A stretch of 64,000 bases of DNA from Symsagittifera roscoffensis (taxonomy: Eukaryota; Xenacoelomorpha; Acoela; Convolutidae), in assembly GCF_963678635.1 (NCBI RefSeq), contig NC_087066.1, positions 33,237,301-33,301,300 on the forward strand, given 5' to 3'. The stretch's first letter is position 1; each line of letters begins with the position of its first letter. The notes below the pieces were generated by a model. The model did not search any database and was not told where the DNA came from. It worked only from the letters and a program-made list of their open reading frames with translations. Positions 1-10,607 of the stretch are shown here, piece by piece. Position numbers and translations under genes: made by a program.

Positions 1-699
1 TACCCACAAATTCTCAAATTAGCCTCCGGCACACATACCGATTGGATTTTAAAAAGAGATAAAAAACACAATGAAATCTACCAAAAAGTAACAAAAAAAT
101 TGTTACAAAGGCAAAACATTAACAGCCAAATTAATTCACGTTTTATGCCAGCCACAGATTTAAAAATTAAAGCATTTGTCATAATACCTAATTTTAATAC
201 ACAAAAAGGAATCTCCAAAAAATTACAACCACTTCGAAAAAGACCATACCAAATAATTGCCAAACCCACTGAAGTAACATACAAACTCACAGACTCAACC
301 AAAAAAGAAATTGTTCAACATCGAAACAATTTTTTACCTTACTACCCAAAAGAATACGCTTTACGCAAAATAACCCAATTATATTCTTTTACAGGTTTAA
401 AAGTTATTTAAAACAATACACATACAGAACAAGAAACAAATGTACATGACGACGTTCATCATAAACAAAATCAAAAACATAAAATAATTCATAAAAAAAC
501 AAAAACACCAGACCCAAAAATACCTCAACAAAAAAGAAAAAACAAAAAAATGATAGAAAAATTCTTACCACAAGAACAAATAGAAAAATCAGAACATAGA
601 GAATCATCACGACTTAGAAATCAACCACGTAAAAATTACAAAACATTCATCCCACAATCTAAAATATTAAAGGAAGTTGAATTTCAAAAACAACTTTGA
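1..699 (+). pseudogene. pol 3' end: integrase C-terminal domain and basic tail
   Basis: Frame 1 is open from the first base to a TAA at 409-411, then open again to a TGA at 697-699. The first part has the gypsy integrase C-terminal pattern: a KLQPLRKRPYQII-like block (the usual GPY/F-type motif region), then VTYKL and a HRNNFLPY segment. The part after the TAA is a lysine/arginine/glutamine-rich tail ending with RLRNQPRKNYKTFIPQSK. The tail is recognisable in copies 2 and 3 too, so the TAA is probably a nonsense mutation and not the true end. Integrase would insert the cDNA into host DNA; the tail may bind nucleic acid (inference). Confidence 0.75.
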
Positions 700-1299
700 T
701 TTTAAAGTTAATAATTTGTACACCTCTGAATCATTTTGAACTTTCATATTTTCAAGATAACATGCTGAAACATACGCAACAAATCTAGTTCAAATTCAGC
801 CAATAGGATTCACTCGAATCCGTCACCTTCAATATCTCTAACACAAACCTACTAGCCGATAGATATTAATCTCCAGGCATATCTATAACTATAACTTAAC
901 AACCTCTAGGTCAAAAATAAGCAATTTGCTAAAACTTTACAACTAAAATAAATACCACCATAATATTACAACCCCATTCTATCTAATATTGCAAAGATCA
1001 ACAATATTTTCCCAACTCAGACCTCAAAAACCCCCAACCAAAAATGGCAAATTAGCCTAAAATAATAAAGGACCATAATCATTTGGCCTAAAGTACAAAT
1101 ATTTCAAAAAAAAACCCAGATTACCCAACAAATACAAACAAAGCAAAGAAGACCTCCAGAGCACCAAAAAATTAGCCCCCAACAATTTTTCACAAAACTC
1201 AACCCACTTGTCAAAAAATCAATAAATAATCCGACCACACTTGAATTTCGCCCCAGAAGTTCAAAAAATATTCGACGAACGAATCATTTCTTAAATACT
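700..1299 (+). other. pol-env intergenic segment, conserved among copies
   Basis: I see no convincing ORF here. Short blocks recur in the same order in copies 2 and 3: an 'acctcYaggtcaaaaataag' block near 900, 'ttacaacc' near 967, and 'acccacttgtcaaaaa' near 1202 followed by 'aaataatccgaccacac'. The last blocks lead directly into a polypyrimidine/AG site at 1313. Conservation between otherwise decayed copies suggests a cis-acting role such as splicing or RNA export, or simply a common origin. Confidence 0.5.
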
Positions 1300-1313
1300 T
1301 CTCTCTTTAACAG
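1300..1313 (+). promoter_or_regulatory. putative env splice acceptor
   Basis: The sequence tctctctttaacag ends in AG at 1312-1313 after a pyrimidine run. The equivalent position in copy 2 (about 48397-48411, ctctctagaccag) and in copy 3 (about 59901-59915, ctcactctaaactcag) also keeps a pyrimidine tract and AG although the surrounding bases differ. Env of retrovirus-like elements is normally made from a spliced RNA, so this is the natural candidate acceptor. Confidence 0.5.
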
Positions 1314-1533
1314 TCGATACCTTAAAAAACATAATCATAAACCTTTTCGTAAAGTTTTCTATTCTATTTAAATTTTTGCTAATATTTTAATTGAAACTTT
1401 TGAAGCCTTAATAATTCTTTTAATAATTTTTTGCAATATTTTTTTAATTTTCTACTCCCTATTTGAGATATATCTTCAACTTTCCCAAATCATTGACCAC
1501 ATTCACAGGTACGATAATTCAAAGTCTATTTAA
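1314..1533 (+). pseudogene. small hydrophobic ORF 1 upstream of env (broken)
   Basis: Directly after the acceptor the translation is dominated by I, L, F and N residues. It reads in one frame to about 1380 and then continues in a second frame through EALIILLIIFCNIFLIFYS, ending with a stop just before the ATG at 1534. Copy 2 has an intact version (48393-48608) with LLLFKFFCSLFVIFYS at the same place, so the frameshift here is damage. Two hydrophobic stretches would make it a small membrane protein, or a long signal/leader for the downstream product. I know of no family match. Confidence 0.45.
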
Positions 1534-1719
1534 ATGATACGAACAATTTTTAGAAGAACAGATTTTTTTTTGCTATTCGTAATTTTCCTCACATATATAT
1601 CATCCCTAATTATGACAATGTGCAAATGTGTAAAAAAAGGCAACACATTCGCCTTAGCAATAGTCCTTTTAATTCTTTTCATTGAAGAATATTACAATAA
1701 ACATAAATCTTCCCACTAA
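1534..1719 (+). CDS. small hydrophobic ORF 2 (61 aa, two membrane segments)
   Basis: The ATG at 1534 follows the stop of the previous mini-ORF almost directly (tttaaatgatacga). The protein has one hydrophobic stretch at about residues 10-28, a short basic/cysteine linker MCKCVKKG, and a second hydrophobic stretch at about 37-50, ending in a charged tail. Copy 2 has a counterpart starting with the same MIR at 48609 and abutting its mini-ORF 1 in the same way. Copy 3 retains an LTLHKCLKKA linker near 60220. Conservation of the two-segment layout across copies supports a real coding role, perhaps a hairpin membrane protein or part of an env leader. Function is unknown. Confidence 0.5.
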   Translation: MIRTIFRRTDFFLLFVIFLTYISSLIMTMCKCVKKGNTFALAIVLLILFIEEYYNKHKSSH

Positions 1720-1797
1720 GAAACAGATTAATCGAAAACATTTACATTTCTAGAACCCGTTCAGCGACACGCATCCCTAAGTGAACCAACATATAAA

Positions 1798-2687
1798 TTG
1801 TACCCCACATTACAACAAGACTTAAATCGAATAAGACATATTAGTCAAAATCAAAATACAGTTGAAATAAATAGAAAAATTATACATCCAAGACGAAATA
1901 TAAATTTTCAAACTCCCAGAGTTACTTTTAACATTTCTCAATCCCCAACACCATCAAGCTCTGAAGTCTCTAGTATTACATTACCAGACAGTCGTACGCT
2001 CACTTCACAACAAATCACACCAAATCTCCCTTCAGACTATCTAGGTTCAACACCAACATCCGAACAAATCCGTGAAAATCCTTTTAACCCCCCAACATCA
2101 CCGAACGACTACCATATTGGACAACACAATCTTACTCACAAGGAGAACCAAACTTAGTAAATGAACCAATAGATATTTTCTCAGATACAACATTATCATC
2201 CCTGCCAGAAACATTATCACTCCTCTCGACACCATCAACAAGTCAAAAATCACCATCATTTTCCCCCCTAAGTTTTCCAAATAACCTCGACGCTCGATAC
2301 AGAGAGCAATCAACGAATATACCCCTACGATTAGATTGGAACACATTCGTAGCACCTCCCCCATTGTTTGGACAACCTCACGAGAGCCACCGACTCCACA
2401 GTTGGGCACTCAATAGATTACAATATAGACAAGATATTCACGAAGATAACGTTCAAATACTCCAACAAAATAGTCTTCAATTAAAGTTTGAAATAACAGT
2501 CAAACTCAATAATATTGTAGAACACCCCTATCCATTAAGTCCACCAAATATAACAGCTCAATTGCTACCACCACCATTTATAACAACTGAAGTAATATAT
2601 AAATACGATAGATATACAAAAAACACATTTGGATACATAACATTTTATAACCCATACTCCGGATTATCGTACACATTTATATTTTAA
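1798..2687 (+). pseudogene. Pro/Ser/Thr-rich ORF at the env 5' end (frameshifted)
   Basis: Two reading frames together cover this segment: 1798-2157 and, after a frameshift near 2150, 2157-2687. The first part is rich in S, T, P, N and Q and has no obvious fold. The second part, from about 2330, looks more globular and ends in a TAA at 2685-2687. The first part has a clear counterpart in copy 2 (about 48950-49360), with shared STRTSEQISENPF / STPTSEQIRENPF-type sequence. It may be the N-terminal part of an Env precursor or a separate protein; reading frames do not decide this. Confidence 0.5.
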
Positions 2688-2740
2688 AAATACTCACATG
2701 TCAACACATCCTTTTTCTAATATTTTCCGACCAAAACACA

Positions 2741-5229
2741 AATCCGTCTCCTCGCACAGGACCTCAGGATTTATTAGTAACACGCTATGATTGTGAAGAA
2801 AATGAACAAAAAACACTACACAAATATGCAATAAATCAAGTAACACAATGCGAAACAGAACCACAAGCTATAGAAACTACAATTGTAATGGCAACATTGT
2901 ATTCAAAAACCCGAGCAACAACAGTCACAGGATATAAGTTTACAGCAACATTTTCCGAAAAGAAAGTATATTGTTCACAAGTCTCCAACGGAAATAAAAA
3001 CCGACTTGATCACGAATCATTTTACCAGAGTAACGATGAAAGACTTTTACATTTAAATCCCGAATATTGTAAAAACAAATTACTCAGACTAAATCTAACA
3101 AGAAATGAAAACAGAAAAATAGTAAGTTTCCAAGTCTTTGCCGATTCTGTACATCAAGCAGAACTTGAACGATACCAAGGACATATTCAATTAGACGAAA
3201 AATACCCATATAATGGCGCACACCGACGATTAAATTATGATATACACGATAAACACTGGATACCACACATTGGAATAAATAATCCCTCAAACTGCAAAGC
3301 AGATACAAAAAAAAGGATATCAAGAAAAAATGTTTTTTGATTGGAAAATACAACTTGAGATTTAACTGATAACACCATGATCTATCAAGGAATTAGATTT
3401 TCTTGTAAAAATGATCAAGGTTATTTTGACCCTATAACAAGAACCCAAGCAACAATTGTTTGGTTTCCCGAAGATACATGCACAACATTTCAAGTAGCAA
3501 AAATACACGCACAAATGATAAAATTTCGTGAAAAATATTTTATTGAATCAATTCCATATGAACAAGTAAACCCGTCTAGCAAACAAAGCAATGATTTCAA
3601 AAACATTCATGATATAGAAAATAAATTGACACGTTTTCAAATCTATCACGAAACAGAATTTGCATGTAAATATAGCAATCCACTTTATAAAACACAATAC
3701 TCTGAAATACTTGTCGAATACGAAAAAGGTTTCGACATGACCACTGGTAAAATAAAGTTTGACCCTTCAGCAACAAGTCACCCTATTCACGAAGGCACAT
3801 CATACTTCCCAGTGAACTTTTATAAAAGCACAGGTCGCCCTGGTGGAAAGCTAAAACCATACGATAGTAAAAGCACACGTTTACAAGAATTGTCACTAAT
3901 GAATAGCACCTACTTTGGTAATATTCCTTATGATATTCACTTAGATATGAAATTAGACTACACAATTAGTAGAATTCTTCAAGAAATGTCACTTTCTCAT
4001 TTAGAAACACTTCATCAACTATGCGAATTAGAAAGAACACAAATCTTACAATCACTCGCATTAGCAGTATTAAAAATACCTTACGCAGGATACTTATTAT
4101 CAGGAAAAAGATCAAACTTTCTTGATTATGAAGGAAACATTTTATGGTTTTATTCTTGCACCAAACAAGTATCACCATTATATGATTATATTTTTGAAGA
4201 TAAACGTTGTTATAAAAGAATTCCCATTTTCTACAAAAATGAAGTACATTTTGTCGATACACTTTCAAGACGAACATATTTTTGGGATACCGCAGACGAA
4301 GATAAATACTATCTACTTACACAATATCCTACATTAATGCAACCACTCAAAAAATTTTCACCCGAAAGCATCCGAGCTAGCGCACGTAACCCAAATATTG
4401 ATTTACAATCAATTGGAATATATTCTAAATCTGATATACAACATCACATTAGAACAGAACACAACAATTTCAAGAATTACTAACACAAATGGACACAATA
4501 CAACGACAATCAATCGACCAGAACTTAAGAACACTTGCCGAAACCGCATGATTTGCAGACATTTATACACAAGACTACAGCGGATATTTTCAGGATATTA
4601 AAGACTACATATATTTAAACGGTGAAAAATACAGACCACAAGATATTTCACCCATAAATATTTTCAGTTTTGTAACCTTAAAAAACGAAATTCTCGCCAT
4701 TCTAGGATGGCGCTTTTACATCTTAGGAAAATTAACTATCTTATACGCTATGTTCAATTTTATAGGATTTCTTTTCTCACTGTTAAAAGGAATCTATAAC
4801 ACATGCGCTATACACACACAAGTAAATCGCCAAGCAAGTGTAGCACGTATACTATTTGCAGGATTTTTTGGAATCTATTCATCATCAATCAACAAAATAC
4901 TTCTAGATGCACAAAGAAAAGAATATAATACAAAAATATCCACAAGATAAAACACATATGACGAAGAACATAATAATGTAGATACAACACCTACAGCACC
5001 ACAGATACCACCCTTACCACAAAACCGTCCATTATCATTAGTTCCCCGAAATTTTCGAAACCTAGCAATCACAAATAATCCAAATTTTAGACCAAATACA
5101 ACAAAAAGTCCCATACAACACATAATGACACATCATTCACAAATTGATAATACTTATGAACAAATTATCGAACAACCTCATACCAACACTTTTCACTCTC
5201 AAAATAATCATTTTTTTAGCACACGATGA
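2741..5229 (+). pseudogene. envelope glycoprotein, class III (chuvirus-like) type, broken
   Basis: The ectodomain is read in one frame from about 2741 to 4483, interrupted by TGA codons at 3338 and 3356. The start has the pattern of chuvirus-type glycoproteins: YDCEEN, then a QVTQCE block, a VTGYKF block and a Cys in VYCSQVSN. Further on are GYLLSGKRSNFL, LWFYSC, CYKRIPI and HFVDTLSRRTYF, which resemble the conserved C-terminal half of that class. After a frameshift near 4480 comes a heptad-like stem, an in-frame TGA near 4547 and two hydrophobic segments (about 4700-4900), then an in-frame TAA at 4948 and a Pro/Asn-rich tail to 5229. Known family role: membrane fusion and entry. The class call is by eye. 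At least five lesions make it nonfunctional. Confidence 0.6.
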
Positions 5230-7036
5230 GCCGACAAATTGGATCCCTCCATCGCTCAAATTCCCACCCAGCCAACCTCCAAACCCAAATCCCAATTATC
5301 CCACTTTTTGCTTTCCCGCCAACCAATTCTCCAGTTATTAACATACCATCAAGCATGAATTCTGATACTAACTCAGATATTTCAATTTTCCATACCATCT
5401 CGCAATTTAACAACTCCGATGTAGAAACTCCGACGAGTTCGCAGACTCCGAACCATCGCCCCCTACCCATACCCAGACCAACTCTTCAATTTTTGCAAAA
5501 ACCCCCTTTCGACCCATCCAAAACAGCCAACCACTCCCATCCCTTTCCACTCCTTCTTACGCTTCCCAAGTAACCCCAACCTATTCTCCAATTAATTCCG
5601 ACAGATCACATAATAACTCCCCAGATAACATCCAAATTTCCGAAGAACTTGACAATTTTATTACACTACAACAACAATTAACACACCCCACACTCTTACA
5701 ATACATCAGGTATCATCAACAGTAACATCATCAAATCCACCAACTCCTGCACCCTCTTCAGCTTACACTCCATCATTAGCTCAATCATCCACATCCACCA
5801 AAACACCTACCAGCACTAACCGACCTTACCGCACTCTTAAAAGAAAGTTCCCAAACCACCCATTTACAACCAAACCTGGAACAGCCAAAGAATATATCAA
5901 CCATCCCGATCACACAAACACAAAAAATGTCCTTCAAATAACCCTACCCTCATTTCCACAATATACCTTAAATACTTCTACCACTACTAATGAAGCACGA
6001 AATTTTGTTGATGAGTACGTTTTAATGCCAACACTTCATTGGACAGCTTACTATAACTATACTAACCCCTTTATCTACCACTCACTAATACTAATTAAAA
6101 TATTGAGAAAAACAAAAATATACTATATAGACTCACCACTTCATTAACACCTCGACAATTTACTTACGTTGGATATAAAAAATTATTAAAAACATTCACC
6201 GCAACCCGAGCTAATGATTTTTCAATAGAATACTACGACCATAACATCATCCGTCCTTACCAAGATCGATTTTTAGACGAAGACCGCTTTGCAAACCCAC
6301 AACTAACTGAAATTTTTTTATTAAAACACCTTACTTATTTACACTTAATATTTTTGATAAAAAGCACGATAATATAATTTTAGAAGCACTAGTTGACATA
6401 CAAGCATATGAAAGCTTCTATGATAAATTTCAGTTATTTTCACTAACCTTTCACTTTCTTTCACCACAGGAACGCGATTTGCACTGTTCCCACGATATAA
6501 TGTTACGTACTAAACAAACGCACACTTACACATATTATCGTTTTATACAAAACCACTTTGATGATTTACACACACCATCACGACAACCTCACCACTGTTT
6601 TCAGTTTATCAACTCGAAATACACATCACCATTCTTTCTTAATTTTACATATTGCATTAAAAATACTAACCTCCCCGGCATCCTCCGCAGTTACGACCCA
6701 GTTACCCAAATGTATATAATCTGTCCCATCACGAAGACCTTCAATGATGAAGAATCAAGACTCTTCATTATCCCGCATGAATCCATACAACCTATCGAAA
6801 TACCCATACTAGAATTTATTCATAACACTAAATACAATAATAAAATTTACAATCTAATCCAAAACACACCTTATGAGTTCGCAATAGGCACAGAAGAACT
6901 AAACACCATCAACGCACTTCAATTGCTTTGGCCACTGCTACAAACTAAAAATGTCATTCGCATACTCGCCAAGTTGTTAACAACATCAGACTTAATTCGC
7001 GACATCTTCCCACATGGCTTTTTCCAAGATGAATAA
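5226..7036 (+). pseudogene. additional ORF downstream of env, unknown function (frameshifted)
   Basis: After env a further coding region overlaps its end by a few bases. Open pieces are 5226-5573 (Pro/Ser/Asn-rich), about 5700-6110, about 6140-6330 and about 6340-7036. Frameshifts separate them, yet amino-acid character is continuous: a low-complexity N-terminal third followed by a globular, aromatic-rich region. The last piece (ORF 6479-7036) ends in KLLTTSDLIRDIFPHGFFQDE with a TAA. I recognise no domain. A protein this long 3' of env is not part of the standard gypsy gene set, so it is either an accessory gene or a captured gene. Neither other copy reaches this far in the window. Confidence 0.5.
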
Positions 7037-8629
7037 GGTAAATATGAATTGAAATATTTTTAACTAATAAATTTAAAATTGTGCTAACCATTTTCTATCA
7101 ATGTTTAATTTATTCTTTTAGTCTTCACACCACAATCATCTACAAAACAGAAAAAAGACAACTAAAAATACAAACTTGTCAAATCATATTTAAACTCCTT
7201 AATCTTTTGCACTAAATAATGTAGTAAAATTCATACATAATGTAGTAATTTGATTTATAAATTATTTCCCAAAGAAGCAGTAAAAGTAAATACGATGAAA
7301 AATTTATAATTTTAAAATTCCCAAAAAGCAGTAAAATTCAATTTCAATGCAACAAATTCATAAAATGAGAAAGCAGTACTAACCTTTTCAAAATTTTCAT
7401 TCATTCGCACAGGAATTCTATCCAAACTCGCACAGCTCACCCACAAAGAATTGTTTAAATAATGATTTCGTGTTTCAAGTTTTCACTAACAACAACTCTA
7501 ACAATCATTTGCAAGTTTCAAACTTTTCTTTAACCCGGTTGGAAAGTAGTTATATACTAAGCCAAACTAACCAACGCAGCTTGCTAAACACCACAAACCA
7601 TAAAATAACAGCATGACTAAGAAAAGAAAACCAATGGTACCCAAACCGGATTAACCCAGCTTAAAACTGGATAATTTATTCTTTTAAAGACTATTATAAA
7701 GTCTAAGAAAGAAATAATAAACACAAAAAAGTCTTAAGACAAACTCAAACAAAAAACAATTTAATTTTTGAAAAAAAAGGACACAACCAAAGTAACATAA
7801 GAAAGACCAGAAAAAACCAACATAAAATGTTATCACATAACAGGACCTCTGAAAGAAACAGCATGAAATTATACTCCCACTCCTGGCCTAACCCATCAGA
7901 GAAGGACAACCTGAGCATGCTTATAGCCGGCCTAACCCACCGCGCTACACCCACGCTTTGTGACCACACTTTAATAAGAGGTTTTTAATAAGAGGTACTC
8001 AAGGGTGAGTTACTCTTCAAAATAACTAAACTAAAATAAAACGCTTTTGTGAAAACAACTAACTAAGATCACGACTAAAAACCAAATTAACAAAAATTTA
8101 TAAAATGTAAATTATACTATGCAGTATATAGATCATACACAACAACAAAGAGGAACATCCAAAGACTAGACGATCCCATCACATTCGAACAAAAGAATGG
8201 CTAAACACAACCGACATGCCGTCCACAATCACGACTCAAAGGATTTAGAGTACGACTTGACTTCGCAGAAAAGGACTTCATTGAACTAGACCAATGACCA
8301 CCTCGATGTTCAAGTATACGTACAGATCCGAGTTACAAGGCATCCCTTCCAAACACGATTTTCCCGCCATTCCCAGACGAGGCTGCACACAGAACAGTTC
8401 TCTACTAATACAGAAGAATCTGACATAGCAAACCGTTTTGAAATCGGATTGATTTCATTGGGGAACACAGTAGTTGTCGAATGACAAGATAACAATTTCC
8501 TATCCCTGATTCCAACGTCCTGGAACGTTCTTCTTCAAGAGGAACCGGATAAGAAAATGATTTTCGCCAAATACCAACGTTCATCATCCATCCTTCATTT
8601 ACAGGAAGAAAGATAAATCTAAAAACTCT
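7037..8629 (+). other. retroelement 3' untranslated region
   Basis: About 1.6 kb between the last ORF and the 3' LTR without a convincing ORF on either strand. There are short direct repeats ('gtagtaaaattcat', 'agcagtaaaa', 7225-7385) and a direct 'taataagaggt' doublet near 7973-7995. A purine-rich run (about 8603-8618, aggaagaaagataaa) lies shortly before the LTR and is the best candidate polypurine tract. Confidence 0.4.
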
Positions 8630-9054
8630 GTAAACCCCGGATGGGTGGAACCTGATCTAAACTACATTTTATTATTGGATAAATTACATATTTTATCACT
8701 ATAAAATATTTAATATTAACCAATCATATTCCATAAAACTAACAAACCACTTATTTGTAAGTGCTGAAATTACTTGTAATTTCAGCACCAGAGAGATTTG
8801 AATTTAACTTAGAAATTAGTTACTTCTCCAAGAGAACTTCAGCAGTCGCAATAAGCCAGTATACTCTAGATCTATTGAACCTAGCAGAGACTAGTTAAAC
8901 ACCCTGAGACTAGTAGATATAAGAGTAAGATTAGGATCGGTATTAGACTAAGAAGTAACACGAATCTATCCGGCCGAAAATAAGATAGCGTGACGAGCAG
9001 ACGGTGTACCCTATCCGAAATTACTCTATGAGTTAACCAATACAACTTAACTCA
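8630..9054 (+). repeat. 3' LTR of copy 1 (about 425 bp)
   Basis: This segment aligns by eye with 39334-39732 and more weakly with 56148-56543, where the same blocks precede coding sequence. Shared blocks include 'gtggaacc', a CTATAAAA box at about 8699-8706, the hairpin at 8761-8788, 'ccagtatac.ctagat', 'gatataagagtaagatta', 'acgaatctatccggccgaaa' and 'gaaattactctatgag'. The proposed ends are TGT and CA, typical of LTRs, but the exact edges are uncertain by several bases because the copies are diverged. Confidence 0.75.
8761..8788 (+). promoter_or_regulatory. perfect LTR hairpin about 55 nt after the TATA box
   Basis: GTGCTGAAATTAC and GTAATTTCAGCAC form 13-bp arms with a 2-nt spacer. In copy 2 (39460-39487) the arms are GTGCTGAAACTAC and GTAGTTTCAGCAC: one base pair has changed from T:A to C:G with pairing kept. 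If transcription starts about 25-30 nt after the TATA box, the hairpin sits near the 5' end of the RNA, comparable in position to retroviral TAR-like structures. A palindromic protein-binding site is the alternative. Confidence 0.6.
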
Positions 9055-9103
9055 ATTTCCACTCTTTGATCTGTTCTGATTATCGCTCAACTACTAAAAA
9101 GTC

Positions 9104-9168
9104 GGATCAATCGTACAATTGTCCTCCCCTCAAATCGAATTAGGGGGTGAAATTGTACGGTTGATCCC
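9104..9168. repeat. imperfect inverted repeat just outside the LTR
   Basis: GGATCAATCGTACAATT...CCTCCCCT on the left pairs with AGGGGGTGAAATTGTACGGTTGATCC on the right, about 26-bp arms with a few mismatches and a 12-nt loop. It lies downstream of the LTR end and has no counterpart at the other LTRs, so it belongs to the flanking DNA or to a separate small element. Confidence 0.6.
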
Positions 9169-9271
9169 TACAACGAGATTATTTCTCAGTTCTTAACTAA
9201 CGAACACATTCTGTATTTGTGTAACGAAAATTCCTCTTTTAAGCTTAACATAGGCTAAGCGTTTGTTTTAG

Positions 9272-9495
9272 GCTTCAACGGCATCGCAGGAGACAGTGTT
9301 TTGATGGAGATCAATATTACTGTAGGATATCTAAGTGGAAGCTCTGTGGCACCTGATAGCTTCATTCCAGAGCCCAACAGCAACAACAACCAGGGAGGAC
9401 TGGGGAATTCAGTGGCTGTGAAGTGTCCAGCATTTGCTGTTTTAGCAATTGGTTTTGAAATTTATGCAATGCGAAATCTAGCGAACTGTATTTAA
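9272..9495 (+). CDS. possible terminal exon of an unknown gene
   Basis: A tttgttttag acceptor is followed by an open frame beginning FNGIAGDSVLMEINITVGYL and ending in a TAA at 9493-9495. Base composition is more GC-rich and less biased than the surroundings, as in the other host exons. It contains a Gly/Ser/Pro/Asn-rich middle and a hydrophobic stretch near the end. I recognise no domain, and the upstream exons would lie beyond the retroelement. It could equally be a chance ORF. Confidence 0.3.
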
Positions 9496-10607
9496 TTTAA
9501 GAATAGTTTGCATCTACCCAAAATTATGTAAAGTTGAATTTTCAAGTATTCTTTTGGTGCGCATTTTTCCTCGAAACAATATATCTACAGAAAAATTTGA
9601 TTGCGATTTATTTTGAATCATAAGAACAAAATCCTCATCTAAAAAGTGTATTTTTGGACCTCACAAAAACTTTTGACCGAGAAGAGTGTTTAGTCAAGAA
9701 AAAATGTATCTTCGGTCGGTTAACCGATATGTGAGCTAAATACAATTCAAACTACAAATTTCAAAAACGCTTTTCACAAAGAGTCATTAATGTGTGCTTC
9801 ATGATGAAGATGTTCAGGAAAACTGAAATTGTTGAAAACTGAGTTATTGTCCGGGATGACATCAATACAAAAAGTATTTAGTAGTACAATTTCATAAACA
9901 GAGCCGGCTTTGAAAAAAGACCAGTGATACAAATTCATGATGAGAGAAATGTGCAACTCGCATTTTGTTTTCAAAAATAGCATTTTTTCACGTCAAAACA
10001 ATGTTTAAATTTTGAGCACGTTCATTTGAGGATGTTTATCGTTAATTTGAGGACGTTCATCATTATTACAAAAAGTAATGGCATTAAAATTAAATTTAGA
10101 TATACAAGCACCAGAAAAACGGAACGGATGAATTTTTTGAAGTAAGAAAAGCTAGTCAAACAGTTGTAAAATATAAAAATTAAATGCCTAGTTTTTTCAT
10201 CGAGACTAATTTGAGACAATTTTTTGTTCTTTTCCATATCATCATTTATATGCACCAGCAAATATTTTCCGAGAAAAAGTTTGCATTCATTTTCGTTTGT
10301 TCGTAGCGCACAAGTTTTTTCACATAAAAGAAACAAAAAAATCAGAATGTATGTTTTGAGTGGCGAAACTAGAAATTTTTAAAATTCAGTTACATGAACC
10401 TAAAGTATGCAAAACAGACCGCAATTTAAGAAAACTCCAACTTTTGAACAAGGGGCTTTTTAGCTGAAACGTTGGTAAAACTATGCGCAGATTTTTAAAC
10501 AATATTGACAAATGCAGTTTATCGTTTATCTTTGGTTATTTTGTTTCAGAACCAAGCCCAAAAACATGAGAAACATGAAGCCAAACTCAAAAAGGTTCCC
10601 GCACCAA
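9496..10607. other. no feature recognised
   Basis: AT-rich intergenic or intronic sequence. Several ORFs of 60-100 codons on the minus strand have no recognisable content. A short direct repeat 'ggacgttcatc / ggatgtttatc' occurs near 10030-10060. Confidence 0.5.

Larger units (their letters stand above)
1..9054 (+). mobile_element. LTR retrotransposon copy 1 (Ty3/Gypsy-type, env-bearing), 3' part
   Basis: The window opens inside the integrase C-terminal region and runs through a mini-ORF region, a broken env, an additional ORF and a 3' LTR ending at about 9054. The same pol end, leader and env start recur near 47.2-49.4 kb and 58.8-60.3/62.9-64.0 kb, which defines one family. The coding strand is rich in A and C and poor in G. 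Several in-frame stops and frameshifts show that this copy is dead, although long stretches remain readable. The 5' LTR, gag and most of pol lie upstream of the window. Assignment to Ty3/Gypsy rests on the integrase tail here and on the RT and integrase motifs in copy 2. Confidence 0.85.

Noticed and set aside
409-411. Natural end of pol at this TAA
   Set aside because: The reading frame continues 96 codons with a basic tail that is conserved in the other copies.
3338-3358. UGA read as tryptophan (variant code)
   Set aside because: Host exons use TGG for Trp, and TGA alternates with TGG between retroelement copies, so mutation explains it.
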